Assembly (NCBI GenBank): GCA_018398805.1
Contig: JAGFBZ010000332.1
Coordinates: 80,508 to 144,507 of the forward strand
Direction: 5' to 3'
Length of the DNA stretch: 64,000 nt
Origin: Hirundichthys speculiger
Taxonomy: Eukaryota > Chordata > Actinopteri > Beloniformes > Exocoetidae
Shown here: positions 46,652 to 58,773 of the stretch, in pieces
Numbering within the stretch: position 1 is the stretch's first letter
How the letters are laid out: the number at the start of each line of letters is the position of its first letter
Notes under the pieces: generated by a model
What the model saw: only the letters and a program-made list of their open reading frames with translations
What the model was told of the DNA's origin: nothing
Database searches by the model: none
Position numbers and translations under genes: made by a program

Positions 46652-49005
46652 TAGGGATGCAAGATAACAGTTAACTTTCAGCTCCTAAAGGCCGATACCG
46701 ATAACACACACATATACCTAAGATCATTACATCAATACTATGAACAAAACCAAAAACAGTTTTGACTCTTTAAATGAACAGATATTTATTTTTTACAATG
46801 AAAAACTATTAACAAGCCTTTCAAACATTTTCATAAAGCTATCAAACAAACCTATTTGATATCTCACATCAACTTAAATAAGCTACATTACTTACTGATA
46901 TAAAAAAAAATAAAGGCTCCTTGAACTGATGGAAATACATGCATCAGAATTACAAACTGAAAAAATGTATTCCTCAATGAAAATGAATGCACAGGTCATA
47001 ATGTACTGACACAAGTTAGACTTGTCTGTGTAGGGCTGGGCGATAAATCGATTTAATCGATTAATTCGAATTTGTACTTAATGTCGATTTGTTTTAATGA
47101 AAATCGATTTTCTCATTAACATCCGCCACCAGCGCCTGCCTGCTGGGCTCCCGTAGGTCAGAGAGCGCGGAGTGCGCGCCCCCCTCCCCACCCGCGCTAG
47201 GTACACAAACAAGCAAGCAGTGCTGATCTTACACCGAAGAAAAGAAACGTATCCTCGGTTATTTGGAATTGGTTCGGGTTCGTGGCGTCAGACACAGAAC
47301 AAACAGCACCTCGCTGCAAAGTCTGTTTAAAGGCTGTTGCTACCAAAGGTAGCAGTACTAGCAATTTACTGTTGAGTAAAGTTGGAGAGGCGTTGCTCCC
47401 TACGAAAAAAACGACCGCGGCAGCCCAAGCACCGGCACCAAAAAAACTACCTACCGTCTTGGAAACGTTGACAAACTGTATCTCGTATGATAAGAAAGGA
47501 GCCCGGTGGAAAGCTGTCACGGATGCAGTCGTGATGTATATTGCAAGAGATATGGTGCTCATATACACCGTGGAAAAAGCCGGGGTTTATTCACCTGCTC
47601 AAAGTTTTGGATCCCAGGTACGTGCTACCAGGCTGCAAATATTTTTCTGACATTGCCTTGCCTCGTAAATTACAATGGAAGCCTAAAATTAAATTATAAT
47701 TTTATTTGATGCAGATGTTTAAGTTAAGTTAACATGATTCAGGGAATCAAAATAGTGCCCAAATACTTTTTGTTTACCACACAAGCACCTCCTTATTATG
47801 CAAAACATGTTCAGGTAACTGAGAGTTTTGTTTGCGCTTTATTTTGTCAACCTCAAAAAGGGGTCTTATAATACTATGTTTTACTTATTTTTTGTGTCAT
47901 TTCGAAACTAGATTACTGAAAAGTTACATTGTCACTGTTCACAATGGAAGGCAGGGCTTGCCATCTCTTTTTTTGTGGCTTGCTTATGTAACTGAAACCC
48001 CAGAAGGGAAAATTGAAACAAAATAAAACTGAAACTTATTTGAACAATTTCTTTGTCATCTACAAATTGATTTTAGGTAGGGGGTGAAAAAAATCGATTT
48101 AAATCGTGAATCTGGATTTTTTCTGAAAAAATCGGAGATTTTTTTTTTAGGCCATATCGCCCAGCCCTATGTCTGTGTAAATAAACTAAAAAAGTTCACT
48201 CCATAGTAACAAAGAAATTACGTTTAAAGGATTTTGGCTTGTGGTTCCATTCAAATGAATGCCTTTAATTAAAGTAAATGAGGTTTAGTAGTTTGGGGTG
48301 TTTTTTTTTTATCTCATGGAAGCTTTAGATGGGGGGGAAGAGAGACTGTGAGCGGAGAGGTTGACTTGCTGCTGGCTTGCTCACGTTAGCTCCTGTTAGC
48401 GCGATTTCAAAACTCCATGGAAGCGACGGTTATGTTTCAGGTGGCTGATCAGGTTTGACGTATTAAAGCTTGTGCTATTTTTACCTCCTTCGCTTGGAGC
48501 ATTTGTCACAAATAACCAGCTAACTCTCTTACTCTGAAACTTTAACAAAGTTCTACACCATCGCCGCCATGTTTGTTTGTTTTTATCAGCTCACTGTTCC
48601 ACAATGCTGCATTCAAGGTGTAACGTAAATTCCTCCGTTCCCTCGTTTGCTCGTCGTTCTTTCGGCCTTATCTATTTTTTTCTATTTTGTATGTATAACA
48701 TGTGGGAAAATACTGCAAATATCAATTAAAGTCAGCAACTACCAAAACTATGACCGAGTTAACAAGTTGTTTTCTGGTATGAGGGGGTATTCTTGATTTT
48801 CCTTACTGAGAAATCGTTTTTCTGATTATGCCGACATCACTTGAACATAACATTCACTGCTGGTCATTCAAAGCTCAGAGGGAGCGAGGCACTGCCGTGT
48901 TGACAAAAATATATATGTTATCGGGGCTATTCGTCATGATATCGGACCTATCGGGATGACGTCATAATTTCCCGTTATCGGCCCGATAGTTATCGTGCAC
49001 CCCTA
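46652..49005. mobile_element. Non-autonomous hAT element, copy C2
   Basis: It is the same element as 9583-19,074: left end TAGGGATGCAAGATAAC, right end TATCGTGCACCCCTA, target duplications CTATTTAA (46,644-46,651) and CTCTTTAA (49,006-49,013). The tract AACAGATATTTATTTTTTACAATG near 46,780-46,803 is the undisturbed site of the retroviral insertion seen in C1. It contains another hAT at 47,031. Confidence 0.9.
47031..48169 (+). mobile_element. hAT derivative (BED family), first copy
   Basis: TIRs TAGGGCTGGGCGATAAATC and ATATCGCCCAGCCCTA, with perfect duplications TGTCTGTG at 47,023-47,030 and 48,170-48,177. C1 shows the empty site at 18,214-18,221. It keeps the start of a transposase: ASDTEQTAPRCKVCLKAV, then KKLPTVLETLTNCISYDKKG and ARWKAVTDAVVMYIARDM. 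Then it jumps to non-coding sequence, so the catalytic domain is deleted. The BED finger lacks its histidine half. Confidence 0.9.
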
Positions 49006-49249
49006 CTCTTTAAAGTGCAATAAATAAAAAAATTGAAACAGCAGTAAACTAATCGTTTTTAGCTTGTTTAATTTCTTCTGTTATCAGACATATAGTTTGT
49101 CAAAACGTACCTGACATTTTTCAGGTATGTGATGACAAACTGTGTGTTTGATAAATGCAAAAACTATATTTACTATAGCTGATGTAGATACTAGGGATGG
49201 GCATTCGGTGAAGATTTATTTGTCGATCTTCAGGAGAATTAATGATTAA

Positions 49250-50225
49250 TAGGGGTGTAATGGTACACAAAACTCGGTTCGGTACGTACCTCGGTTTTGA
49301 GGTCTCGGTTCGGTTCATTTTCAGTACAGTAAGAAACATAAATGCAAAATATAAATGTGCTAGTTGTTTATAACACACTTTTGTGCTTTTTAACAATAGG
49401 AACATTAGCCTATACAAAGCTAGAATTCTGCTCAAAAATATAAATACAATATTCTAAAATGTAGATATTTTGAAAAACAAAATAAAAATAACATTGGCTC
49501 AGACTTTTGCTTAAAAAAATAATCCATCTGATGTGCAAAATTGAACAGTTGCAACACTGAACAGTTTTAAGTTGTTAGTCAGATTAAATAACATGAATAA
49601 GGCTCAGGGTGTTTCTCTAAAAACTAATCTTTTTATTCTTTCATAAAGTCCCGGTATGATTTTCTGGCTAAAATGTGGACGAGAAGGTTATTGATATCCG
49701 AGCTCAATTACCTTTATCATGTGTTTGAAGCCAGCGTTCTCTACCACTGATTAGGGTGTTTGTGTGCACGCGCATCGCCTCGCTTGTGTATGTGGTGACA
49801 CGCGCCCAGTCCGCACACAGAAACTCGCGCTGGCTGTGCACTGAGCCCGGCAGAGAGAGACGGAGAGAGAGAGAGAAGCGCGGCTCGCGAGGCAGACAGC
49901 AGCCAAGTGATGGCTTCAAACCTAGCGGTTTGAGTGCGCGTGAGTCTCAAAATCACCAGAAAAAGTAGCTAGATTTGTCGCTAGTCGCTTTTTACAAATT
50001 AAGTCGCTAGGGGGGTCTGGAAAGTCGCTAGATATAGCGACAAAGTCGCTAAGTTGGCAACACTGACCGTGTGCGCACAACTGCGCATGTGCGGCTGCAG
50101 CGCTCTGCTCCACAACGTGCGGTCCTCTACTTAATATGTCCGTGTGGAAACTCGTTCGGTACGCCCGAACCGACCTACCTGTACCGAAACGGTTCAATAC
50201 AAATACATGTACTGTTACACCCCTA
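49250..50225. mobile_element. hAT element, 976 bp, non-coding
   Basis: TIRs TAGGGGTGTAATGGTACAC and the complement of GTACTGTTACACCCCTA. Perfect duplications ATGATTAA lie at 49,242-49,249 and 50,226-50,233, with the empty site at 19,309-19,316. Near 49,970-50,085 a repeat rich in GTCGCTAG ends in GTTGGCAACACTG, probably the end of yet another MITE. Confidence 0.88.
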
Positions 50226-50501
50226 ATGATTAATAATCGATTAATAATTAACATTTTTATATATCTAAATTATGCCAATCATGCCCTATAGTCTTATATA
50301 GCAAAATAATAATAAAAAAACAGCAGTTTTTCTTTGAGGATGTTTTTTATTAACAAGACGAGTTAAACGTGAACTGGGACTTCACTTCCCATGATGCACC
50401 CGTGATCACGTGACCAGAGACCGTCAGTGCAGGAATCCAAGATGGCAGCTCGCTGCTAAGAAAATACACGCAAGGCAAAATAATCTCAACTATTCTGTAG
50501 A

Positions 50502-51431
50502 GAAAAACATCCAGATTATCCAACAACTAAATACACCACCCTGGAAGATTTGGAGGATTACATCGAATCTTACTTGAACCGATTCTGCGTGACAGCTGAT
50601 ATTGACACAGTAAGTGAAATGGAAAAAGGCAAGCCCACCCCGTCTAAGAGAAGTAGAGAATCCGATTCTGCTCACAGCTCCCCGGAAAAATCTACCAGCT
50701 CTGAGGTTAGTGACATTTTGATTTCAATTCATGAGAAGTTCTCAGGCTTGGACTCCAGGATCGCTCTGATAGAAATTTAGCACAAAGAGTTCCAGCAATT
50801 ACGAGAGAGTTTGGAGTTTGGCCAAGAACAGATAGCTGCGTTAATGAGAGAGAATAATTCGCTTCGAGATTCTGTTTCAGTCCTGACAGAAAAACTCGAA
50901 ACAGTGAATAGAGAAAATAAGGAAATGAAAGAATCAATCTTAGACTTACAGTCGCATAGCATGAGAGACAACCTCGTCTTTTCCGGCTTACCAGAAGAAA
51001 CAAAAGACGAAAATCCCGAACAGCTGATCAAGGACTTTATGGTCACACAGCTTAAAATCCCTGCCAAAACTGTTCAGGGAATCAGCTTCCATCGTGTACA
51101 CCGGATCGGCTATAAAAATCCAGCAAATAAACGTCCGCGTCCCATTGTGGCAAAGTTTGAACACTTTAAGCGAAAGCTACATGTGCAGAGCCACGGGAAA
51201 AACTTAAAAGGAACAGACTTTGGACTGAATGACCAGTTTTCACGTGAAATCCTCAACAGATGGAAAGTTCTCTTCCAGATCAGAAAACAATCCATGAAGG
51301 AAGGAAAACGGGCCGTTGTCACGGTTAACAGACTGTACATCAATGGACAACTGTACCGCGATAAGAACACCATACCCCTGGCTCTTCTAACTTCCCAAAA
51401 ATCATTCACAAAAGCTATTGTTAATAGTTAA
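50502..51431 (+). pseudogene. L1 ORF1 RNA-binding protein with one in-frame stop
   Basis: The frame reads EDLEDYIESYLNRFC, a serine-rich stretch, then SDILISIHEKFSGLDSRIAL. A TAG at 50,778-50,780 interrupts it, and the same frame continues HKEFQQLRESLEFGQEQ. A coiled coil (LTEKLETVNRENKEMKESIL) and the ORF1 core follow (RDNLVFSGLPEE, FHRVHRIG, RPRPIVAKF). It ends at 51,431. No clean start codon was found. Such proteins coat L1 RNA. The same stop recurs in the duplicate after the gap. Confidence 0.85.
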
Positions 51432-51782
51432 ATACACCTATATATTTCAATGATTTAATAATTCGCATACGGGTCACTGAAAACACTCAACCCCCCCTTC
51501 TCTTCTTTTCTTAGTTTTATTCATGTCTTTTTTTTTCTTTTGTCCATGTATGTGTTTTAGTGTTTTCTATTTTTCCTTATGTTTCTTCCCACCTTGTCTC
51601 TCACTTCTCTTTCCTTTCTAAGACACTCTTTAAGGCAAACACACCACAGACTAATTTATATACAACCTTTACACCTTTACTGAGCACTTCTTTATATTTT
51701 CTGGCAAACGGATTCTCAGGCTTTTATAAATATTCACATTTTTCATACAGCAACATGAATCAGGCTACAAAATTCTAACATT

Positions 51783-52496
51783 ATGAATTCATTAAAATTA
51801 GTAAGTTGGAACATCCGAGGAATAAATTCACAGGTAAAAAAAACTATAATATTTGACTATATAAATAAATTACAAGCTGATACTTGTCTATTACAAGAAA
51901 CGCATATCTCTAAATCAGATCATCAAACATTAAAAACTTCCCAATTTTGTCAGGTCTTTATGGCTAATTTCAACTCAAGACAAAGGGGAGCAGCAATCTT
52001 AATTCACAAAAAAGTCTCATTCACTAATAATGACACAGTCGCGGACCCTGAGGGACGATTTATAATTATTAAAATCACAGTAGACAACAGCCCAGTAATA
52101 ATAGCTAGCGTTTATGGGCCAAACAAAGATGATTCAGCTTTCTTTCATACCTTCTTTACTGCTCTTTCCAATTTATCAAGTTCACCAATAATTATAGGTG
52201 GAGACTTTAATACAATTCTCAACCCTGCACTTGATAAATCTAGTAACACCAAACGAACCTATAACTACCAATATTCAGAAACAGTTAAACAGTTCATGGC
52301 TGATCTGGGTCTTGAGATGGGTGGAGACTAAACCATCCAAAAGATAAAGAATTTTCATTTTACTCACAAGTCCATTACTCTTACTCTAAAATTGATTATT
52401 TCCTGATTAACAACTCCATTATCTCAAAAACACCTGACATAGTAATACATCCAATTATTATCAATGATCAGGCACCAATCTCTGATTCTAAACAGG
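51783..52496 (+). pseudogene. L1 ORF2, endonuclease domain
   Basis: The ATG at 51,783 gives MNSLKLVSWNIRGINSQ, CLLQETHIS, RGAAILIHKKVSF, VYGPNKDD, IIIGGDFNTIL. A shift near 52,320 puts KIDYFLINNSII into another frame. The usual endonuclease residues (N in SWN, E in QET, GGDFN) are visible. The domain is cut off at 52,496 by the next insertion. Confidence 0.85.
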
Positions 52497-52511
52497 GTTT
52501 CCTGCAGACCT

Positions 52512-54343
52512 TATTTGGGCGTGTCTCCTGCGCTTTCCACGAATTCGGTATCTTGCGGTACTGGTATCTCGCAGATTTTGGGTATTGGGTAATGGGTAGT
52601 CTGACCACCCATTACCCAATACCCAAAATCTGCGAGACACCAGTACCGCAAGATACCGAGTTTGTGGAAAGCGCAACTGGCATGTCGGCGCGTAAAAGAG
52701 CGCGTCCAAATCCCGTCATTGCGCGTCCACCCAGTCACATGTGGACTGCACAACCGGCTCTACCTTTCGATTATGCATCACTGTATTACTTTCATACGTT
52801 ATTATTCTCTTAAGGGCAGGTGATTTCTGTACAGCTGTGACATGATCTCATTCAGATGTTTACTGTGGAGGAAACGAGGAGATCACAGAACTCTTTTGTG
52901 GAGTTTCTTGTACTGTGCTCGTATCCCTCTGATCCTCTCCTTGTGCACTGGAGCACCTGAGATGCGCTCACTAGTAGAAGGTAGATGTCATCATATGTGT
53001 TCCTCTGGCTCAATGCTCATCCAATGATCCGTTCTGCAGTATTTTAAAAAGCACAGCTTCCAGCGGCTATGCGTCTTGGCGCAGCTGTGCGTCTTTGCGC
53101 AGGGGATATGTTCAAGATAACTCAAAAATTTATGGATAGATTTTGATGACATTTTCAGGAGTTGTCAGAAATGTGAAAAGGAAGAACTGATTTTATTTTG
53201 GGTGTGATCCGGAAGAAATCCTGGATTCTGGATCACTTTCAAATTTTCGATAACATTGCGCTGTTTAGTTGTTTCTTGAACCCTAAAGCAACCACAATGG
53301 AGACAGGAAGGGAGTTCTGGAATTTTAAGAGTTTAATTCTCTCAGATGTAAAAAAGGAGGGTTGGCAGCCAAACCAAAATCCAGGGGACGACGAAGTCAA
53401 GGAGGTGGCACTGCGAATGGCTGGATCAGGCGTTTCTGTGGGAAGATCTGGAGACGAGTCTGGTTGAATGATGACTGAATAGGTACAGGTGTGCAGTGCC
53501 ACACCTAGGCTGCTCGTCGGATGGGAAGGTGAAACATAGGTGGATCTGAGTGTCTATGTAGAGGATTGAAGGTGGCGCAGTGGGTTGTGCGCAGGAGCCC
53601 CAGAGGTGGAAGGTTGCGGTTCACAACCCGGCTTGAGACCGTAACACGCGCTCAATGGGGCAGGAAATTTTGTTTCTCAACATCTCCGTTAATTATTGCC
53701 CACAGCTCATTAAATTTCACTCAGGTATTGACACTGAAAACCTCTATAAAATTTCAGAGGCTGATCCAGATCTGATCCAGAAGGCGGATTTTATCGCAAT
53801 CTGTAAATCGCTGTATGGGAGAACTGTTGTGCTTGGTGGAGGTCTGCGCTCTCTGAGTGCTTTTCTAGTTAAGAAATGCTTTCCTGGAAGTTCACCGGCT
53901 CTATTTTTTTCTGAGCAGTTTGTTGGAACTTCTTGGAGTACAAAAGAAATGATTAAATCATTTGCTCCACATTAGTTAGAGCTAGTTATGTATATATCAG
54001 TGCAGAGGAGGAGGAAAAAAGAGGAGGAAGCTCTACAGCAGAGTCCCAGACGAGCTGCCCATGAGAGCTGCTCTGATCTGGATGAAAAGACGCTCCATAG
54101 CATTTTGCAGGTACCACAACCTGCTCTTAAAGGCAATGGCTACTGACGCAACTGATTGGTTAAACAGGTGGAACGCCCTAACCACTCCCATGCATAATGT
54201 GTGCATAATATAGTGGTTTTTGCAGGTAAGATCGTGGGTTTTGGGAGGTGGAAGATTGCGTTCTTTGTGGGGGAACGCCCCTCCCAATACTTAATATCCC
54301 TTAATAGCAGGTTTTGGAGGTTTGGCGCAAGATAGGGCCCTAG
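52512..54343. mobile_element. Harbinger-like element, second copy, left end missing
   Basis: It is homologous to 37,396-38,707 from GGGCGTGTCTCCTGCG onward; the first 150-odd bases are absent. It contains the hairpin at 52,533-52,671 and extra sequence (53,297-53,840) that the first copy lacks. The right end GCGCAAGATAGGGCCC is present. Open frames inside (such as 53,655-53,975) recur in the third copy but I recognise no domain. Confidence 0.8.
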
Positions 54344-54770
54344 GTATTTAAACTAACTAACTAAATAAATTAAGACCAATGGGCGCACTGTCTCTCATCT
54401 GGACTCCAAGCTCACGTAGCTTCACTTGACAGCTGTCACTCTGAGGTGATTGATGACCAGTCCGCCCAGTCAAAAAGGTAACGCCTACTATGTAATTTAC
54501 TGGTATGCAATTGATCAGTAGTAGAGTAAATGAGACGTAGTCTTTTAGTTAAGAAACTGAGGTAGCCTACACTTTATAGTGTTTTCCATCATTATGTTTG
54601 TGGGTTTGTTGTTAAGCAACTTCTTTCATATTTTGAGGGCAAATAATAATTGAACAATCTAATTAATTAAGTAATTTATCCTTTTTTTTGGTTCTCGGCT
54701 ACCGTTCTTGGCTTGATATGGAATGAATATTTAAATAAATAAAATACATTTCTCATCCAGAGACTCAGGC
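54344..54770. other. Unassigned sequence inside the L1
   Basis: This lies between the Harbinger-like right end and the point where L1 coding resumes. It is AT-rich and begins with TAACTAACTAACTAAATAAA-like repeats. I see no ends or genes. Confidence 0.4.
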
Positions 54771-54774
54771 ATGA

Positions 54775-55970
54775 GCAGTTTGAATACAGCAATAAATGCA
54801 GTAAATATTTGGCTAATCAGATTAAGAGGAATAAAGAAAAATCAACAATATCCACAATTGTAAACCCAGAAGGCAAAATAAATGACACCAGAAGAAATAA
54901 ATGAAACATTCAGGAACTTTTATAAGAGCCTTTATTCCTCTCCAAATATATCAAATCTACAAGATATTGATACATTTCTAAATGATATTAACCTGCCTCA
55001 CCTTACAGAAGATCAAGTTAAAGAAGTGGAGGAGCCAATTACCATAACAAAACTCCATAAAGCTCTTAAACTTATGTCTAATAATAAATCACCAGGTCCA
55101 GACGGCTTCCCTGCTGAATTTTATGAACACTTTTGGAACATCCTAGCACCAGTATTTATACGACTGACAGATGACATCAAACAAAAATCTCATCTTCCTA
55201 CAGAAATGAACACTGCTACTATCTCTTTAATATTAAAACCTGGTAAAGACCCCACATCCTTATCAAGTTATCGTCCACTGTCTTTAATTAATTCGGACAC
55301 AAAAATCATAAGTAAGGCATTGGCACTCCGAGTAGAAAAAATAACTCCACTTATTATCCACTCGGATCAAACAGGTTTCATCAAAGGAAGACAGTCCTGT
55401 AATTATCTACGTAGACTATTTAATGTAATTCATCATACGTCACAAAAACACACCAACAGCGATATTTTCATTGGATGCAGAAAAAGCATTTGACAAGGTT
55501 AGCTGGGACTTTTTATTTCAAACACTTCAAAAATTTGGTTTTGGCAATTCATTCATCCATTGGATAAGGATTCTTTACAACTCACCTATGGCAACAGTTA
55601 CCACAAACGGCATAATGCCACAGTGTTTCACTTTACACCGGGGTACAAGGCAGGGATGCCCACTTTCTCCATCCCTATTTGCTATTTTTATAGAACCTCT
55701 TGCAGCAGCTGTACGTAAGCATAGTAAAATTTCAGGATACAGACAGGAATGCAAAACATAAGATTAGTTTATATGCAAGATGACATCTTTTACACCTACA
55801 AAACCATCAACATCTCTCCCCAAACTATCACTAATAAATCCTTCTCCAAGATCTCAGATTACACTATTAACTGGGCTAAATCCACCATCCTACCACTAAA
55901 CCTCAGTATTTGGGATGTGGCTGCCAAAACAGTGCTTCTTTCATTTAAAACAAACATATTAAATATCTAG
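54775..55970 (+). pseudogene. L1 ORF2, reverse transcriptase domain, broken catalytic box
   Basis: YSNKCSKYLANQIKRNK, then NKSPGPDGFPAEFYEHFW, SYRPLSLINSDTKI, DQTGFIKGRQ, LDAEKAFDKVSWDFLF and TRQGCPLSPSLFAIFIEPL follow in order. Shifts occur near 54,880 and 55,470. At the catalytic YADD (about 55,772-55,784) a single extra A changes the register (TATGCAAGATGAC), so the motif is not translated. The domain ends at 55,970 and a hAT follows at 56,013. Confidence 0.85.
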
Positions 55971-56012
55971 ATTAAAATTTTCCCTTAATTGTCAGAATTA
56001 GTTGGCCTTAAC

Positions 56013-57035
56013 TAGGGCTGGGTGATAAATCGATTTGATCGATTAAGTCGAATTGTACTTAATGTCAATTGTTTTAATGAAAATCGATTTTCTCATTAAA
56101 TCCGCCACCAGCGCCTGCCTGCTGGGCTCCCGTAGGCCAGAGAGCGCGGAGTGCGCGCCCCCCTCCCACCCGCGCTAGGTACACAAACAAGCAAGCAGTG
56201 CTGATCTTACACCGAAGAAAAGAAACGTATCCTCGGTTATTTGGAATTGGTTCAGGTTGGTGGCGTCAGACACAGAACAAACAGCACCTCGCTGCAAAGT
56301 CTGTTTAAAGGCTGTTGCTAGCAAAGGTAGCAGTACTACAATTTACTGCAGCACCTTAAACAGAAGCATGCAGCCGAGTTGGAGAGGTGTTGCTCCCTAC
56401 GAAAAAAACGACCGCGGCAGCCCGAGCACCGCCACCAGAAAACAACCTACCGTCTTGGAAACGTTGACAAACTGTATCTCGTATGATAAGAAAGGAGCCC
56501 GGTGGAAAAGCTGTCACGGATGCAGTCGTGATGTATATTGCAAGAGATATGTGGCCCATATACACCGTGGAAAAGCCGGGGTTTATTCACCTGCTCGAAG
56601 TTTTGGATCCCAGGTACGTGCTACCAGGCTGCAAATATTTTTCTGACGTTGCCTTGCCTCGTAAATTACAATGGAAGCCTAAAATTAAATTTTTAATTTT
56701 ATTTGATGCAGATGTTTAAGTTAAGTTAACATGATTCAGGGAATCAAAATAGTGGCCAAATACTTTTTGTTTACCACACAAGCACCTCCTTATTATGCAA
56801 AACATGTTCAGGTAACAGAGTTTTGTTTGCACTTATTTTGTCAACCTCAAAAAAAGGGGTCTTTGTTGTTTGGAAAATTTAAACAAAATAAAACTGAAAC
56901 TTGTTTTGAACAATTTCTTTGTCATCTACAAATTGATTTTAGGTAGGGGGTGAAAAAAATCGATTTAAATCGTGAATCGGGATTTTTTCTGAAAAAATCT
57001 GAGATTTTTTTTTTAGGCCATATCGCCCAGCCCTA
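56013..57035 (+). mobile_element. hAT derivative (BED family), second copy
   Basis: Same family as 47,031-48,169: TAGGGCTGGGTGATAAATC and ATATCGCCCAGCCCTA, with perfect duplications GCCTTAAC at 56,005-56,012 and 57,036-57,043. It keeps the same partial transposase start (ASDTEQTAPRCKVCLKAV, PTVLETLTNCISYDKKGAR) and the same deletion of the catalytic part. Here the finger's second half is partly preserved but frameshifted. Confidence 0.92.
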
Positions 57036-58348
57036 GCCTTAACTATAATCCTGTATTAAAAACAGTAAAAGGAAATCTTAAACGTTGGATGAAACCTACC
57101 AATAAACCTAATAGGCAGAATTGCCATTGTTAAAATGACCAGCCTTCCTATGATTAACATCTTTTTTTCTAATGATCCCAATTAAACCTCCAAGCTCTTG
57201 GTTTAATCTTTAGATAATATAATTTAGTCTCGCAATATTATTGGAAAAACAAGAAAGCTCGAATTAAATTATCCACACTACAGAAATCCAAATCTAAAGG
57301 TGGTCTGGAAGCTCCAAAACTTCTCTTATATTTTCCTTGCAAACAAAATCCAATATATTTATAAATGGATAAATACTAAGCAATGTGACTCGTCTTGGGA
57401 TGGATTTAGAACAATCATTTTGCAAAGAAATCAATATTTTGATTTGCCTTTCATAAGTCGCTCAATTACTCGCCATTCCTGTTTTTAAAAACCCAATCAT
57501 AGCTACAACCTTGACAGCCTGGTGGGATTTCTACCAGATTGCTAATACCAGCATCTCACCAAATAAATACACACACCTATCTGGAATAACCTGACTTCCA
57601 AATAAACCAAAACCCGTAAATTTCAAGTCATGGATTAACAAGGGCGTCACCCATCTCATCATATCTATGAAAATAATTTTATGGTCACATTTGCTCATCT
57701 TGTCCAGAAATACAACATTGAACAAAAGCAAACTCTTAGAATATCTTCAGGTTAAAAACTATCGTACAGGCTAAAATGAATAAAACACTAACCTCAGTCT
57801 CCCACCATTGATCCTAGAATTCACTAGAATCTCTAGTCACTAAAAATCTTCTAAAAATCATCTAGAATTTATAAATTAATTTCAACAATTGACAGTACAA
57901 TCTCAGTCCCTTCAATCAAATGGGAGCAGGATTTAGAACTCACACCAATGAAGACCTCTGGCCCCAAATTTGCAAAAATATATTTATTCAGCGCTAAGCA
58001 AATCTACAAACCATACAATATAAAATTATCTACAGAGTGCACTTTACTGGGGAAAAAATGTTTAAAATGGGCTTTAAAAACAACCAAAAATATGCTTACA
58101 TTGTACAGAGAAAGCAGTTGGCTCCTACTTTCATGCCATGTGGGAATGTACACCAGTTAAAACATTCTGGCTCAATATTATCAAAACTCTCTCCCAACTT
58201 CTGGACTGTAACATCCCAGTATCACCTTCCTTCTGTTTACTGGGAGACTCCTCCATGACCACCCTGGACAACAATCCAAGAAAAAACTCCTTAATCATTG
58301 ATTGAGAGAGTCGCCTTAATCATTGCCAAAAAAAAAAATTCTTGTAAA

Positions 58349-58744
58349 TAGGGCTGCACGATTATGGAAAAAATGATAATCACGATTATTTGGATCAAAT
58401 CACGATTACGATTATTAATCAGATTATTCAACAATAAAAAATATTTTTGTTCAGAATGTTATTAAAATCACGATATGAAATGTAACCAAGAAAGTATTGC
58501 ATAAGGGATGGACAAATTATATAAAAGGCAATAGCATGAAACTTAGGCGGTCCTAAAGATTTTTTGGCCATAAAACACCAGCCTGTTAAACATGTCATAG
58601 CTTCAAGAACGCCCAAGGCAGGTCAGTACATGGTCCCCTACACTACATTGTACATGGTCACGATTAATCACGATTTTCAAAATTTTAATCGTGGCAACCA
58701 AAAATCACGATTTCGATTATTTTTCGATTAATTGTGCAGCCCTA
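58349..58744. mobile_element. hAT MITE, 396 bp
   Basis: Ends TAGGGCTGCACGATTATGG and the complement of CGATTAATTGTGCAGCCCTA, with perfect duplications CTTGTAAA at 58,341-58,348 and 58,745-58,752. It is non-coding and rich in ATCACGATT motifs. Confidence 0.92.
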
Positions 58745-58773
58745 CTTGTAAAGTGGAAAACAAAAAACTCAAT

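Larger units (their letters stand above)
46549..50398. repeat. Composite repeat copy C2
   Basis: This is the counterpart of 9475-9582 plus 19,075-19,485, including the hAT at the same site and the 80-nt hairpin (about 49,078-49,156). It lacks the retrovirus. Its right shared edge, CTTCACTTCCCAT, continues into GATGCACCCGTG, which shows the site before the hAT insertion at 19,486. Confidence 0.8.
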
